Positions 38,201 through 51,629 of a DNA stretch of 64,000 bases are shown piece after piece. How positions within the stretch are numbered: position 1 is the stretch's first letter; each line of letters starts with the position of its first letter. A model generated the notes under the pieces. That model did not search any database, was not told the origin of the DNA, and saw only the letters and a program-made list of their open reading frames with translations. The position numbers and the translations under genes were made by a program. The DNA is from Impatiens glandulifera (lineage: Eukaryota; Streptophyta; Magnoliopsida; Ericales; Balsaminaceae): contig NC_061862.1 in NCBI RefSeq assembly GCF_907164915.1, positions 64,420,228-64,484,227 on the forward strand, in the 5' to 3' direction.

Positions 38201-38854
38201 GGATATAACAACTAAAAATTCATAAACCTATAACATTTGGTTAATTTATTCATCCAATAATTAATAAACTTCTATAACAACTAAAAATTTAGTCTCAAAA
38301 TTTTGTATATATATATATAATTTATAAATTAACTTCATGTTACCTCAAATGGTACGTATGACTATGTGACAATGACGACGGAGTGTCTCCCATGGGCGGA
38401 TCGTAGTAGGCGGTAGTTGGGAGAAGTCTTAATTTTCTATTCATCCAAGCAGCCTAAAATGCTTGGATAACTCCACAAAAGATGCTGGAACATTCTTTTT
38501 TGAATGTAAATAGTATTTTTCTCCTCTTACGAAAAATACTATTGAAACAAACATCTAGAAGACGGGTAGAAGGAAACCCAAGACCCAATTCCCATTGTCT
38601 TGAATTTGTATAACCCCAACGGTTCCCAGACCAGATACTAGGGTCCAAACCACGTAATGGCAGTTAAAATAAATGGTCACGTTCCTCTTTCCCACCCTAG
38701 TTTTGGATTCGAACTTCTCGACCCCAAATTGGAAACACAACGCCCTAATGCTGCCCGAGCCAATAACTAACGAACTCAGTCCAGCTAATAGAACCCACAA
38801 GTGCCTAGGGCATGTGCAATGTGTGTTCATCTTCTCCGGAGCATTAATGGGTGC
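38201..38854 (-). pseudogene. NPF transporter fragment, copy 2
   Basis: Same segment as 36277-36938, with GVEKFESKT in place of the QFD motif and VIQIQDNGNWVLGFLLPVF. It then shifts or stops at different points from copy 1. Its flanks (GGATATAAC on the left and the TAGATCTGGG element end on the right) match copy 1, so the hAT+NPF pair was duplicated as one block. Confidence 0.82.
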
Positions 38855-40035
38855 TAGATCTGGGCATCGTAGATAAACGTTCGTATTCGACTCGGACAAG
38901 TCGTTTTAGACTCCCAATCGTGTCGTATTATGTCGTGTCTAAATCTTATGTGTGTCGTATCGTGTCTTGACCCACTCAAAATATTATGATTCACGGACTA
39001 TTTTGTGTCGTGTTATTCGTGTCCATTAGTTTATTCGTGTCGTACTAACTCGTGTTTAAATTTGTGTTTCGTGTTATTACGACTAGATTTGGTTATCGTG
39101 TCAACAAAACCGTGTCTTGACACTCAGGTGAATTATTTATATATATTAAATTATATTGTTAGTAAAACTTATAAAATATTATTATATTATTAAAGTTAAA
39201 TTATTATCATATATTTGGTTTTAATGTTTAAATAATAATTGAAATTTTAAAATAATTTAAAATTTTAAAAATAATATGTAAATTAATATGTGAGATAATT
39301 ATTATGAGACACAAATTTTTATTCATATAATTTATTTAATATTTATATTTTATTTTAATATTTTAGTATATTTTATTTTAATTATATATATTACATTTAT
39401 AAAATTAAATAATTTATAAATTTAATGATAATGTAAATATAAGTAGAGAGACGTGGTCATTTGATAATATTAATGTAAAAATGGGTAGTTTAAGAAAGAA
39501 AATGGGAAAGAAAGTGGGAAAGGTGGGTAAAATTTATAAATATATATTATTATATTATTAAAATTAAAATATTAATAATAATTGAAATTATAAATAATTA
39601 AAAAATTAATAAGTAATTAATAAAATAATATCGAAGAGAATTATATTATTTTATTTTATATTATTTTAATTTATATTATTTAAGTTAATATTTTATTTTC
39701 ATATTATATTTTAGTGTGTTTAATTTTAATTATAAATATTACATTTATGAAATTAAATAATTTTTTAATTGAATAGAAATGTAATAGGTTTAGAGAATGT
39801 TAATGTGGATAGTTTAGGTTATTTGACTAATTGTGTTTATGTCGTTTCGTGTGTATACTCGTACTCGTGTCGTGTCTATACTTGTGTCGTGTCCGTGTCA
39901 ACTCGTAACCGTGCTTCGATCGTATAAACTCATAATCGTGTTGTGACCGTATTGTTTCGTGCTTGTATCGTGTCAACCCAAGACTCGAGTGAGATAATAT
40001 TGTATCGTGTTGTTCCGTACAAATATCGTATTGTT
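38855..40035 (+). mobile_element. hAT-like element (copy a4), right end replaced by a hairpin
   Basis: It starts TAGATCTGGG and follows the same course as the other copies up to TTCCGTACAAATATCG near 40029. It then runs into an inverted repeat of its own sequence and never reaches the usual CCCAGCTCTA end. Confidence 0.7.
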
Positions 40036-40113
40036 TCGTGCTTGTATCCTGTCAACCCAAGACACGATACGATATTATCTCAATCGGGTCTTGGGTTTAC
40101 ACGATACAAGCAC
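40036..40113. repeat. Short palindrome at hAT/tail junction (unit A)
   Basis: CGTGCTTGTATCCTGTCAAC near 40036 faces its reverse complement ending GATACAAGCACG near 40112, with a spacer of about 20 bases. The same palindrome is present at the matching place of unit B. Confidence 0.85.
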
Positions 40114-40905
40114 GAGATAGGCAGACGGGCAGGTTGTGCTTCTAATGTTAGGTTTTTTTTGAAAAATCTCATTTTAAGTTAGGTCATGTTTGATTCATCC
40201 CTTTAGCCTGGTTAACTAAATAAAAATGAGTGTCTATACTAGGAAAACCCAAAAAAAATACTTATCAAACTAGTCCTAAAGAGAATGGGGACTGGGAGTG
40301 ACCTACTATTATTGTTGGAAAGAAAGTATAGCTTGTAATTAATAATATTTCACTATCTAATTTGTGTTTATAACATAATGTTTCGTTTTAAATTAGAATA
40401 AATTAAAAATACAAAATAATAAACGAAATCACCAAAACAAAATTTACACATATATTTGTTTTAACACCTTAAAATAGTTTGATTGTCTTTCTTGTGTTAA
40501 AACTTATCACAAGTGATTATTTTTTAAATACAGTGAATATATCTAGTAAAGTGATCAACACTACTATTTATTATGGATAAAAGTTGTTAACAAGTTAATT
40601 ATTCTTATGAAGTAACAAAATAATATTGTGTGAATTAATATTTAAAATGATTAGTAAAAGAAAAATTAAAAAAAAAAACTAAATGAATAAGAATAAGAAT
40701 AAGTCATGACAATCGTCCTTTTCCTTCTCCCCTTTGACCTTCACTATTGGTAATTATGAATTTATACAAATAAATTAACCATTAATTTCATTCTATATAT
40801 CATTTCTCTTAATATTTAATAAATCATATTTAATACACAATTAACTTACATTATTTTGACATTTTATTTAATTTCTGTTATAACAAATAAATCAAATTAT
40901 CCTCA
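40114..40905. repeat. Tail segment of unit A; partly inverted copy of 32680-32970
   Basis: The part at 40310-40510 is the reverse complement of 32680-32970; a landmark is GGACTGGGAGTG against CACTCCCAGTCC. The part at 40740-40895 is the reverse complement of part of 29570-29775. No gene is present. Confidence 0.82.
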
Positions 40906-42059
40906 TTCTTTATACATTCTTCCTGTTCAAAAATATGGGTATTGAAACTTTTGATTCATTATGGAAATTTTGATGTCAAACCTTTTAGATTAAAAGTTAT
41001 TACAATTTTTGAGGTGAAAAAGTAGGTTTAATGTGCTTAATCTAAAAAGAAGAATACGGTTATAAATCAAGTAGCTAAACTACTTTATAGAAATGATAAA
41101 TCAAAATAGTTTTGATTATACAAATTAAACTAATACATAAGAATGATTTAGTCTAAACAAAACAAACTTATAATCAACAATAACTCTTTTTATAACTAAC
41201 TCCAATCAAGCACAATAATTTAAATTGGAAAAATTATAGCTAAAAAAAATTAAACAAAATAAAAAATACTAATAAAATTAAAATTAGAAGAAAAAAAATA
41301 ATACTAATTTATAGATCAAATTTTCACCAGACTTTTTTTTAAACAATTCATCTTCTTCTTCCAAACTTTGCATTTCCTTGATATTCTCACAAATGAGATA
41401 GATTCACCTAAAAATACATAAACTTTTAAAAAAGGAGCATACTAGTAAAGTAGACAATTTAAACAACAAATGATCATATTTCTTTGAACCATAAATATTT
41501 TTAAACTTGTTGACACACATACAAAACTTTAATGAAAATATGAATTCATTACATTACATGCATAAGACATGTGAATAAAAAATGAGTCAATAATTACCTA
41601 TATTAACACATTAATTCAACAACAATCTCATTTTATTCAATCATACTTTTGAGCCAAAGCAATTATATATTCTCTAAACATCTAATATAAAACCGAAAAA
41701 TATAAGAGTATCATCTCTTCCTCCTCCAACTATCAACGCTTTTGTCTCTACATTTGAAAGATAGTCACTTATGATAAGTTTTTAACACAAGAAATACTAC
41801 ATCTGAAAAATAGTGACTCATGATAAGTTTTTAACACAAGAAATACTATCAAAACTATTTTAAGGTGTTAAACAAATACATATAAATTTTATTTTGTTGT
41901 TTTCGTTTATTATTTTGTATTTTTAGTTATATTCTAAATTAAAACAAAACTTTATGTTATCCTTACACAAACACAAATTAGATGACTGAAATATTATTAT
42001 TTAAAATTTATACTCTCTTTCCAACAAGTATAATATATCACTCCCAGTCCATTGGGTCA

Positions 42060-42935
42060 TTTAAAAATAATATGAAAACTAATAAAAGTAATATGTGAGA
42101 TAATTATTATGAGACTCAAATTTTTATTTATATAATTTATTTAATATTTATATTTTATTTTAATATTTTAGTATATTTAATTTTAATTATATATATATAT
42201 ATATATTACATTTATAAAATTAAATAATTTATAAATTTAATGAAAATGTAAATATATTTAGAGAGATGTGTCCATTTGATAATTTTAATGTAAAAGTGGG
42301 TAGTTTTAGAAAGAAAATGGGAGAGAGTGGGAAATGTGGGTAAAGTTTATAAATATATATTATTATATTATTAAAATTAAAATTATTATCATATATATTT
42401 ATTATTTAATGTATTAATAATAATTAAAATTATAAATAATTAAAAAAATTAATAAGTAATTAATAAAATAATATCTAAGAGAATGATTAATAAACTCACA
42501 TTTTTATTCATATAATTTATTTTTATTTATATTTTATTTTAATTTATATTATTTAAGTTAATATTTTATTTTAATATTATATTTTAGTGTGTTTAATTTT
42601 AATTATAAATATTACAATATGAAATTAAATAATTTATTAATTGAATAAAAATGTAATAGGTTTAGAGAATGTTAATGGTCATTTTACTAATTGTGTTTAT
42701 ATCGTTTCGTGTGTATACTTGTGCTCGCGTCGTGTTTATACTTGTGTCGTGTCCGTGTCGACTCGTAACCATGTTTCGATCGTATAAACTCATAATCGTG
42801 TCGTGAAGGTGTCATCTCGTGCTTGTATCGTGTCAATCTAAGACCCGAGTGAGATAATATCGTATCGTGGTGTTCCGTACAAATATCGTGTTGGATCATG
42901 TCGATTCATATTTAGTTAACCCATTGCCAGCTCTA
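42060..42935 (+). mobile_element. hAT-like element, left-truncated (copy b1)
   Basis: Counterpart of 32971-33853. It ends GCCAGCTCTA and is followed by the same TTTTGATTAATGG flank. The left end is missing in the same way as in copy a1. Confidence 0.7.
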
Positions 42936-44023
42936 TTTTGATTAATGGAAACAAGGATAATGACAGGAAGCATATTAGTAGCAGAATATCTAATCAAAAG
43001 AGGAAAGAAAAAAAAAGGTTCTAAATCTGATGGTTGATTAAATGAATATGGTAACGTTTGTTTAGTCTTAATTTCACTTTTATTTTTTGTTTTATTATTA
43101 TTGTATATTTTTAATCTATATATTTATTTAATGTAAGTTGTATTTTGGATAAAAATAAATATATCAATAAATTTATATTTAATTATATTTGGTATTAAAA
43201 TTTATATCCTAATAATTCGTTCTATTAACAACATAAATAATTAAGGAAGACATATAAATTAAATTTAATAAAATTAATTAATTAAGATAACAAAAAATTA
43301 ATTATTTAAAAAATAACGATAAGTTAAATTTTGAATAAGTGTAAAAAAATTATTAAAAAAGATTAAAGAGTATTAACATATAATAATGTATTTGATTAAT
43401 GGAGTAAGTGAGGTAAAATATAACCTTATAATTTTTGGCTTAGAGAACCTTGTTTAATTTTTATTTTCTTCATATTATTATTTATTTTATTATCCATTAT
43501 CTTAATTAATCATATACCTTCAGCATTTATTTATATGGACTCATTAAAACAAAACATTATGTTATCATTACCGAACACAAATATTGTTAATTATAACTTA
43601 CAGTCTCTTAGAGCTTGTTTGATAAGTAATTTTTTTGGATTTTTCCTCATATTGTCACTCATTTTTATCCGTCATTTTATAATTTAAAATAAATCTCGAG
43701 TCATTGGAATTATTTTATAAAATTTATATACAAGCTCATTGCGCGGGATTAAAAATAAGTAATTAATTTAAAAGCGGCTTCATATGAATTCTAAATTAAT
43801 TAAATTATGGATAATTTAAATAAAATATAAATATATATAATTAGATAGATTAACAAAACTAAATAAATAAATACATTAATAACAATATTAGTTTAAATAT
43901 TTTTACAAGAATTAAAAAAAAATAATAACACCTATTGCCAATAGATGAATCAAATACGATATAACTTAAAATTGATGTTTGATTAGAGCGCGGGTGGGTG
44001 ACAAGTACAAGGAGCAGACTATC

Positions 44024-45330
44024 TAAAGTTGGGCATCGTACATAAACGTTCGTATTCGACTCGGGCAAGTCGTGTTAGACTCTTAATCATGTCATGTCGT
44101 ATCGTGTTTAAATCTTATGTGTGTCGTATCGTGTCTTCACCCACTCAAAATATTATGATTCACAGACTTTTTCGTGTCGTGTTATTTGTGTCCACGAGTT
44201 TATTCGTGTCGTACTAACTCGTGTTTAAATACGTGTTTCGTGTTATTCCGACTAGATTTTGTTATCGTGTCAACACAATCTTGTGTCTTGACACTCATGT
44301 TAATTATTTATTTATTTATATATATTAAAATATATTGTTAGTAAAACTTATAAAATATTATTATATTATTAAAGTTAAATTATTATCATATATTTTGTTT
44401 GAATGTTTTAATAATAATTAACATTTTAAAATAATTTAAAATTTTAAAAATAATATGTAAATTAATAAAAGGAATATGTGAGATAATTATTATGAGACTC
44501 AAATTTCTATTCATATAATTTATTTAATATTTATATTTTATTTTAATATTTTAGTATATTTTATTTTAATTATATATATTGCATTTATAAAATTAAATAA
44601 TTTTAAATTTAATAAGAATGTAAATATAATTAGAGAGACGTTGTCATTTGATAATATTAAGGTAAAAACGGGTAGTTTGAGAAAGAAAATCGGAAAGAAA
44701 GTGGGAAAGGTGGGTAAAATTTATAAATATATATTATTATATTATTAAAATTAAAATTAAAATTATTATCATATATTTATTATTTAATGTATTAATAATA
44801 ATTGAAATTATAAATAATTAAAAAATTAATATGTAATTAATAAAATAATATGGAAGAGAATTATTAATAGACTCACATTTTTATTCATATAATTTATTTT
44901 TTATTTATATTTTATTTTAATTTATATTATTTAAGTTAATATTTTATATTAATATTATATTTTAGTGTGTTTAATTTTAATTATAAATATTACATTTATG
45001 AAATTAAATAATTTCTTAATTGAATAAAAATGTAATAGGTTTAGAGAATGATAAAGTGGGTAGTTTAGGTCATTTGACTAATTGTGTTTATGTCGTTTCG
45101 TGTGTATATTCGTGCTCGTGTCGTGTCTATACTCGTGTCGTGTCCGTGTCGAATCGTAATCGTGTTTCGATCGTATAAACTCAAGATAATTGTGTCGTGA
45201 CCGTGTCGTCTCGTGCTTGTATCGTGTCAACCCAAGACCCGAGTGAGATAATATCGTATCGTGTCATTCCTTACAAATATCGTGTTGGATCGTGTCGGTT
45301 CGTATTTAGCTAACTCATTGCCCAACTCTA
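44024..45330 (+). mobile_element. hAT-like non-autonomous element (copy b2)
   Basis: It starts TAAAGTTGGG and ends CCCAACTCTA, with the same flanks as copy a2 (ACTATC on the left, GGATATAAC on the right). Confidence 0.72.
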
Positions 45331-45981
45331 GGATATAACAACTAAAAATTCATAAACCTATAACATTTGGTTAATTTATTCATCCAATAATTAATAAACT
45401 TCTATAACAACTAAAAATTTAGTCTCAAAATTTTGTATATATATATAATTTATAAATTAACTTAATGTTACCTCAAATGGTACGTAAGACTATGTGACGA
45501 CGACGACGAATGAGTGTCTCCCATGGGCGGATCGTAGTAGGCAGTAGTTGGGAGAAGTCTTAATTTTCGATTCATCCAAGCAACCTAAAATGCTTGGATA
45601 ACTCCACAAAAGATGCTGGAACGTTCTTTTTTTAATGTAAATAGTATTTTTCTCCTCTTACGAAAAATACCATTGAAACAAACATCAAGAAGACGGGTAG
45701 AAGGAAACTCAAGACCCAATTCCAATTGTCCTGAATTTGTATAACCCCAACGGTTCCCAGGCCAGATACTAGGGTCTAAACCACGTAATGCTAGTTAAAA
45801 TAACTGGTCACGTTCCTCTTTCCCACCCTAGTTTTGGAGTCGAACTGCTCAACCCCAAATTGGAGACACGATGCCCTAATGCTGCCCGAGCCAATAACTA
45901 ACGAACTCAGTCCAGCTAATGGAACCCACAAGTGCCTAGGGCCTGTGCATGTGTGTTCATCTATGGAGCATTTATGGGTGC
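45331..45981 (-). pseudogene. NPF transporter fragment, copy 3
   Basis: The minus strand around 45791-45930 reads AGLSSLVIGSGSIRASCLQF then GVEQFDSKT and SYFN, as in the other two copies. It keeps the QFD motif and loses frame later. It sits between hAT-like copies b2 and b3. Confidence 0.82.
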
Positions 45982-47144
45982 TAGATCTGGGCATCATACA
46001 TAAACGTTTGTATTCGACTCGGACAAGTCGTTTTAGACTCTCAATCGTGTCGTATTGTGTCGTGTCTAAATCTTATGTGTGTCATATCGTGTCTTGACCC
46101 ACTCAAAATATTATGATTCACGGACTATTTTGTGTCGTGTTATTCGTGTCCATGAGTTTATTCGTGTCGTACTAACTCGTGTTTAAATTTGTGTTTCGTG
46201 TTATTACGACTAGATTTTGTTATCGTGTGAACACAATCTGTCTTGACACTCAGGTTAATTATTTATATATATTAAATTATATTGTTAGTAAAACTTATAA
46301 AATATTATTATATTATTAAAATTAAATTATTATCATATATTTTATTTTAATGTTTTAATAATAATTAAAATTTTAAAATAATTTAAAATTTTAAAAATAA
46401 TATGTAAATTAATATGTGAGATAATTATTATGAGACACAAATTTCTATTCATATAATTTATTTAATATTTATATTTTATTTTAATATTTTAGTATATTTT
46501 ATTTTAATTATATATATTACAATTATTAAATTAAATAATTTATAAATTTAATGAGAATGTAAATATAATTAGAGAGACGTGGTCATTTGATAATATTAAT
46601 GTAAAAGTGGGTAGTTTGAGAATGAAAATGAGAAAGAAAGTGGGAAATGTGGATAAAATTTATAAATATATATTATTATATTATTAAAATTAAAATATTA
46701 ATAATAATTGAAATTATAAATAATTAAAAAATTAATAAGTAATTAATAAAATAATATCGAAGAGAATTATATTGTTTTAATTTATATTATTTAAGTTAAT
46801 ATTTTATTTTCATATTATATTTTAGTGTGTTTAATTTTAATTATAAATATTACATTTATGAAATTAAATAATTTTTTAATTGAATAGATATGTAATAGGT
46901 TTAGTGAATGTTAATGTGAAAAGCTTAGGTCATTTGACTAATTGTGTTTATGTCGTTTCGTATGTATACTCGTACTCGTGTCGTGTCTATACTTGTGTCG
47001 TGTCCGTGTCAACTCGTAACCGTGCTTCGATCGTATAAACTCATAATCGTGTTGTGACCGTATTGTTTCGTGCTTGTATCGTGTCAACCCAAGACCCGAG
47101 TGAGATAATATTGTATCGTGTTGTTCCGTACAAATATCGTATTG
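45982..47144 (+). mobile_element. hAT-like element (copy b3), right end replaced by a hairpin
   Basis: It starts TAGATCTGGG. Its right end is lost at the same place as in copy a4, passing into the palindrome. Confidence 0.7.
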
Positions 47145-47226
47145 TTTCGTGCTTGTATCCTGTCAACCCAAGACACGATACGATATTATCTCAATCGGGT
47201 CTTGGGTTTACACGATACAAGCACGA
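47145..47226. repeat. Short palindrome at hAT/tail junction (unit B)
   Basis: Same palindrome as at 40036-40113, so it arose before the tandem duplication. Confidence 0.85.
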
Positions 47227-48586
47227 GATAGGCAGACGGGCAGGTTGTGCTTCTAATGTTAGGTTTTTTTTGAAAAATCTCATTTTAAGTTAGGTCATGT
47301 TTGATTCATCCCTTTAGCCTGGTTAACTAAATAAAAATGAGTGTCTATACTAGGAAAACCCAAAAAAAATACTTATCAAACTAGTCCTAAAGAGAATGGG
47401 GACTGGGAGTGACCTACTATTATTGTTGGAAAGAATGTATAGCTTGTAATTAATAATAATATTTCACTATCTAATTTGTGTTTATAACATAATGTTTCGT
47501 TTTAAATTAGAATAAATTAAAAATACAAAATAATAAACGAAATCACCAAAACAAAATTTACACATATATTTGTTTTAACACCTTAAAATAGTTTGATTGT
47601 CTTTCTTGTGTTAAAACTTATCACAAGTGATTATTTTTTAAATACAGTGAATATATCTAGTAAAGTGATCAACACTACTATTTATTATGGATAAAAGTTG
47701 TTAACAAGTTAATTATTCTTATGAAGTAACAAAATAATATTGTGTGAATTAATATTTAAAATGATTAGTAAAAGAAAAATTAAAAAAAAAACTAAATGAA
47801 TAAGAATAAGAATAAGTCATGACAATCGTCCTTTTCCTTCTCCCCTTTGACCTTCACTATTGGTAATTATGAATTTATACAAATAAATTAACCATTAATT
47901 TCATTCTATATATCATTTCTCTTAATATTTAATAAATCATATTTAATACACAATTAACTTACATTATTTTGACATTTTATTTAATTTCTGTTATAACAAA
48001 TAAATCAAATTATCCTCATTTTAATAGTCAAATATTTAACTTATTTTAGACCCATTTAAATGCAATAATTCCTTGCATTTTCTCCGAGATGCAAGTGTTA
48101 GCACTAAGCCCGATTTCAAGGGAAAACAATAATAAAATAATTTTTTTTTTAATTTTGTCCAAGTCAAATTAATAAAATATTTAAAATTATAACATCTAAT
48201 CTTTAATTTAAAATAAATTACTTTAATAAACAGTTCTATAAAAAAAATATCTTATTATATAGTTATAACTTTTCAATGTGAGACACAACTCATTATTTTA
48301 ATTTTATTTTTGAATTAAGAATTTTTTTTTCATTTTCTTCCATTTTATAATTTTATTACATTGGGTTATCTTTTTTATAATATTAGTTTAAAGTCTTATA
48401 AATACTTGTTGTATAATTATTGTTATTACAATAATGAATGGAAGAAAAATTGCATTTCTTATCGTCTTATGTTATGTTTTAATGGTTGAATGAGTTAGAT
48501 AAAAATCATTGTTACTATTTTTTTTTTCCTACCTGAAAATATAGAAAAATAACTAGAAAGTAGGATTTTTCATTCCACTTTTCTTT
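47227..48586. repeat. Tail of unit B and inner inverted repeat, right copy
   Basis: The part at 47400-47640 is the reverse complement of 32680-32970, and the part at about 47855-48450 is the reverse complement of 29270-29775. No gene is seen. From about 48450 to 48586 nothing is recognised. Confidence 0.8.
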
Positions 48587-49740
48587 CTAACAGTCAGTTG
48601 TGAGGACTTGAACGGTTAGCGATGGATAATCCGAAAGTTCCCCACCGATGATGATGATATCGTAGAAGCTTTGCATTGTATCTTGAGAGGTTTTCATATC
48701 GGTGAACCCGCATTCCGTTTTAAGCTTGACAATTAAGCTTCTTTCAGCATGGTCGGAAAAGGTTTTACAAGAGAGAAGTCGTTTAGCTAAATGTTGCTTG
48801 TAGTACTTTTCGAAAACGTCTTTTTCCTGGAGGTAACGGAAGAGCATCATCACTTAATTTGTCGAGAATTGTCTCGATTTCTTCGTCCTCGCTTATCCTC
48901 GACGAACAACAACGATATGAACTCGGGTCGGGGGAGCGTGGGTTTAGATTAACAAAATACTCGAACGACGAATTTAGAGCTAGCGTTTTGGAACGTCTTG
49001 TCATTGTTGAACGCTAAGTGGAGTGGATGATGTTATCGTGTTTATCTTTAGCGTCGATCGATCGAGTAACCTTTGAACAAAATCAACTGGATCCTTTAAC
49101 TTTTCTGGATGCGGTAACGATCGAGTTGCTTACCCGTTTCTCTGATGTGAGACGTCATTAATTACATCTCTTATAAATGGAAGCCCATTCGAGACCCTTT
49201 TGAATAAACAATACATTCTCAATCATCTCCTTTTCGACAACATTGCAAATCTTGGCTTTCGATCTCTTCTTCGTTTAATCTTGTCTCGGCTTTCTTAAGA
49301 AAATCTCCAATAAAACGAAGCCGAGTCTTCGAGAAACTTTTTCTCAAAATCTTCCTGGTAAACAGTTGAGCCCAAATCGAGTAACATCTTTATTATGGAT
49401 GTTGCGTAATAAACTCCTTTCTATGACTTCCCCTGTTCTTTCTCTCTGCACTAGTTCGAGAAGAGTGCCCTGTAGCCTAGGCTGGATGTTGGGTGAATGG
49501 ATGACATTTATTCTCCATAAGTTCAAACCCAACTCATAAACAGGGGTTTTATGAGTACTGGGGATGAAAGCTCTATCTAAGTGGATGATCATCTGTAATG
49601 CTTTGTTTTGGTCAGCCCATTTCCTGTTTAGCTCCTCTAGAAATACATCACCCTCCTGAGCAACCTCGATTGATTTCGCTATTTCATTCAGATGTCACGT
49701 CATCGTGGTCACAAGCCCAGAGTATAGTTTCCTTACAAGG
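48587..49740 (-). pseudogene. Cullin-3 (CUL3) gene fragment
   Basis: CUL3 is the scaffold of BTB-type E3 ubiquitin ligases. On the minus strand the pieces, in protein order, are KLYSGLVTTMT, then a stop, then HLNEIAKSIEVAQ (about 49650-49730), FLEELNRKWADQNKALQMI (about 49590-49655), FIPSTHKTPVYELGLNLW and TLLELVQRERTGEVIERSLL (49390-49565), CNVVEKEMIENV (about 49220-49255), HIRETGKQL (about 49120-49160), ALNSSFEYFVNLNPRSP (about 48930-48980) and LFRYLQEKDVFEKYYKQHLA then KRLLS (about 48775-48845), ending VQVLTTDC. Several frameshifts, an in-frame stop and a deletion before FTDMKTSQDTMQSFYD break it. The C-terminal WHB region and neddylation site are absent. Confidence 0.9.
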
Positions 49741-51629
49741 ATAAAAAGTAGTAAATATTTGTTACTGTCTAAGTGAGCTACAAAATAACATGTATAGAAA
49801 AGGGTACACCATCTAACTTATTATTGGAGGTCTCTCATATTAGCTACTACTTGAGGTTTGAGTGCCAAAGCCAGACCAAACTTATCGATAGACTTGGTTG
49901 GTGTCCACTTCTCCAGAGATTATAAAAAGTGATTTGGACGCCATTCATGCTGAATGAGGGCATTTGCCTTTCCGAAATTGTTAACTCTTGCCTTAACCGG
50001 GGTTAAAGGACCGAGAGTGTGTTGGGTTCTAATGTTTATTGTATTCTCATTGGTCGAGAATCTGTGAGTTAAAGGGCTAACCGTATGGTACTATGATGCG
50101 CTCAAGGAGTCACCCTTGTCATTCCTACGTCATACACAAAACAAAAATCATAAAAACATTGATTAAATTGGTTAACAATATTAAGTTCTTAAATCATCTC
50201 GAAACAAATTTTGCAACACCTTATCTCCTAGAGACTAAAGTTAACATTTTTAAATATCAAATTCTAATAATATTTTGATCATTTGACACAAATAACTAAC
50301 TTCTCATCACCAAAGAAGACTCTTTTCAAATAATTAGATTTAATCCAAATAACACTAAATGACTTAATGTTTTGATATGTGAAGGGCATATCAAATTATT
50401 AACTGAATTAATAAAAAAAATGATAATTAAATTTGAATCAAAACCGGCTTCTTTCCTTTTCAAACTATCAAATACAAAGGTCATTAAATCAAAACGACGA
50501 TATATAACAAACCAGACGAAAATAAATTACTCACAGGCTCAAAGATGTAATAAGGTCTGAGTTTGTATAGCTCAATCCACCGTTGTATTTAGTAAGAACC
50601 CCCCCTTGGTATCAAAAAATAAATCTGTTCCAATGGCAAGAATATTTGTACCAATAACACCAGAGAAGTTGACTACAGGGTTTGGTGTCAACCTTAAGCT
50701 TGAGCTTACCATTCAAGTAATAAACTTCCAACTGCAAGAAATAAACATTTAATCATCAAATATATAATCCAAATGAAGAGACATAATGACATACAATTGA
50801 TCAATATAATGTGGAACTAAAAATGTTTGATATGGAATATGAGATAATTGGTTTTTTTATATGTATTGTCCAATTAGGGGTTAATTGAATTAATTCATAA
50901 AAAAAAGATGGACAACATGTTAACAAAATTGATCCATGAAAAACTCCAAATGAAGATTCAAATACCTAATTTACCTTTTCAGAGCGTTGATCGGGAAACC
51001 CGAAACTTAAGATAGTCTTCAGACCAGGAGTAGCTTCATCAACAATTATGGTTGTAAAAAGCTCAACATTGCCAAATGCTTCAGCAATATCATGACATGA
51101 ATAAAAATAATATTAAAAAGAAAAGCGCTTAGCATACAAACAAAAAACTACAACAGATTAATCTCACAAAAAATCCAGCTAAGGGAAGAACTACAACAAA
51201 TTAATCTCACAAAATATCCAGCTAAGGGAATTTATTAACTAAACATGCAATATATTGTGTTAACTTACAATGGCACAAAAATGCATTAAACACATTAGGC
51301 TTTAAATGCCACTTCCATTTCAATTCACATGTCATTCGAAACATAACATTATAGTAGTTCAAAGTATATGAACTGTATGGATCAAATTGTCACATTGGGC
51401 TGTTTTGTTATACCATTATGTTATGTTAATCATTAACTGAAAAATATACACCTGTTATGTTTGTCATAAATTATAATGATTTTGAAAATAATATGTAACA
51501 TGATCCAACCAATAATCTGATCATAATCAAGAAAAAATCTCTATACTTTGATGAATACAAAATTACACTAAAATTTGGATCAGCTAAAAAATTTGTTTAC
51601 TAAATAAAATTACAAAAATAACACTATAA

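Larger units (their letters stand above)
31808..40905. repeat. Tandem segmental duplication, unit A (about 9.1 kb)
   Basis: The order is host segment 1 (31808-32970), hAT-like piece, host segment 2 (33854-34994), hAT-like, NPF piece, hAT-like, NPF piece, hAT-like, tail (40114-40905). Unit B (40906-48020) repeats the order in the same direction with one hAT+NPF pair fewer. The join to unit B is at CCTCATT. Confidence 0.88.
40906..48020. repeat. Tandem segmental duplication, unit B (about 7.1 kb)
   Basis: Direct copy of unit A with host segment 1 (40906-42050), hAT-like b1, host segment 2 (42936-44023), hAT-like b2, one NPF piece, hAT-like b3, hairpin and tail. It lacks one hAT+NPF pair. Host segments align over their whole length with scattered differences. 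Confidence 0.88.
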
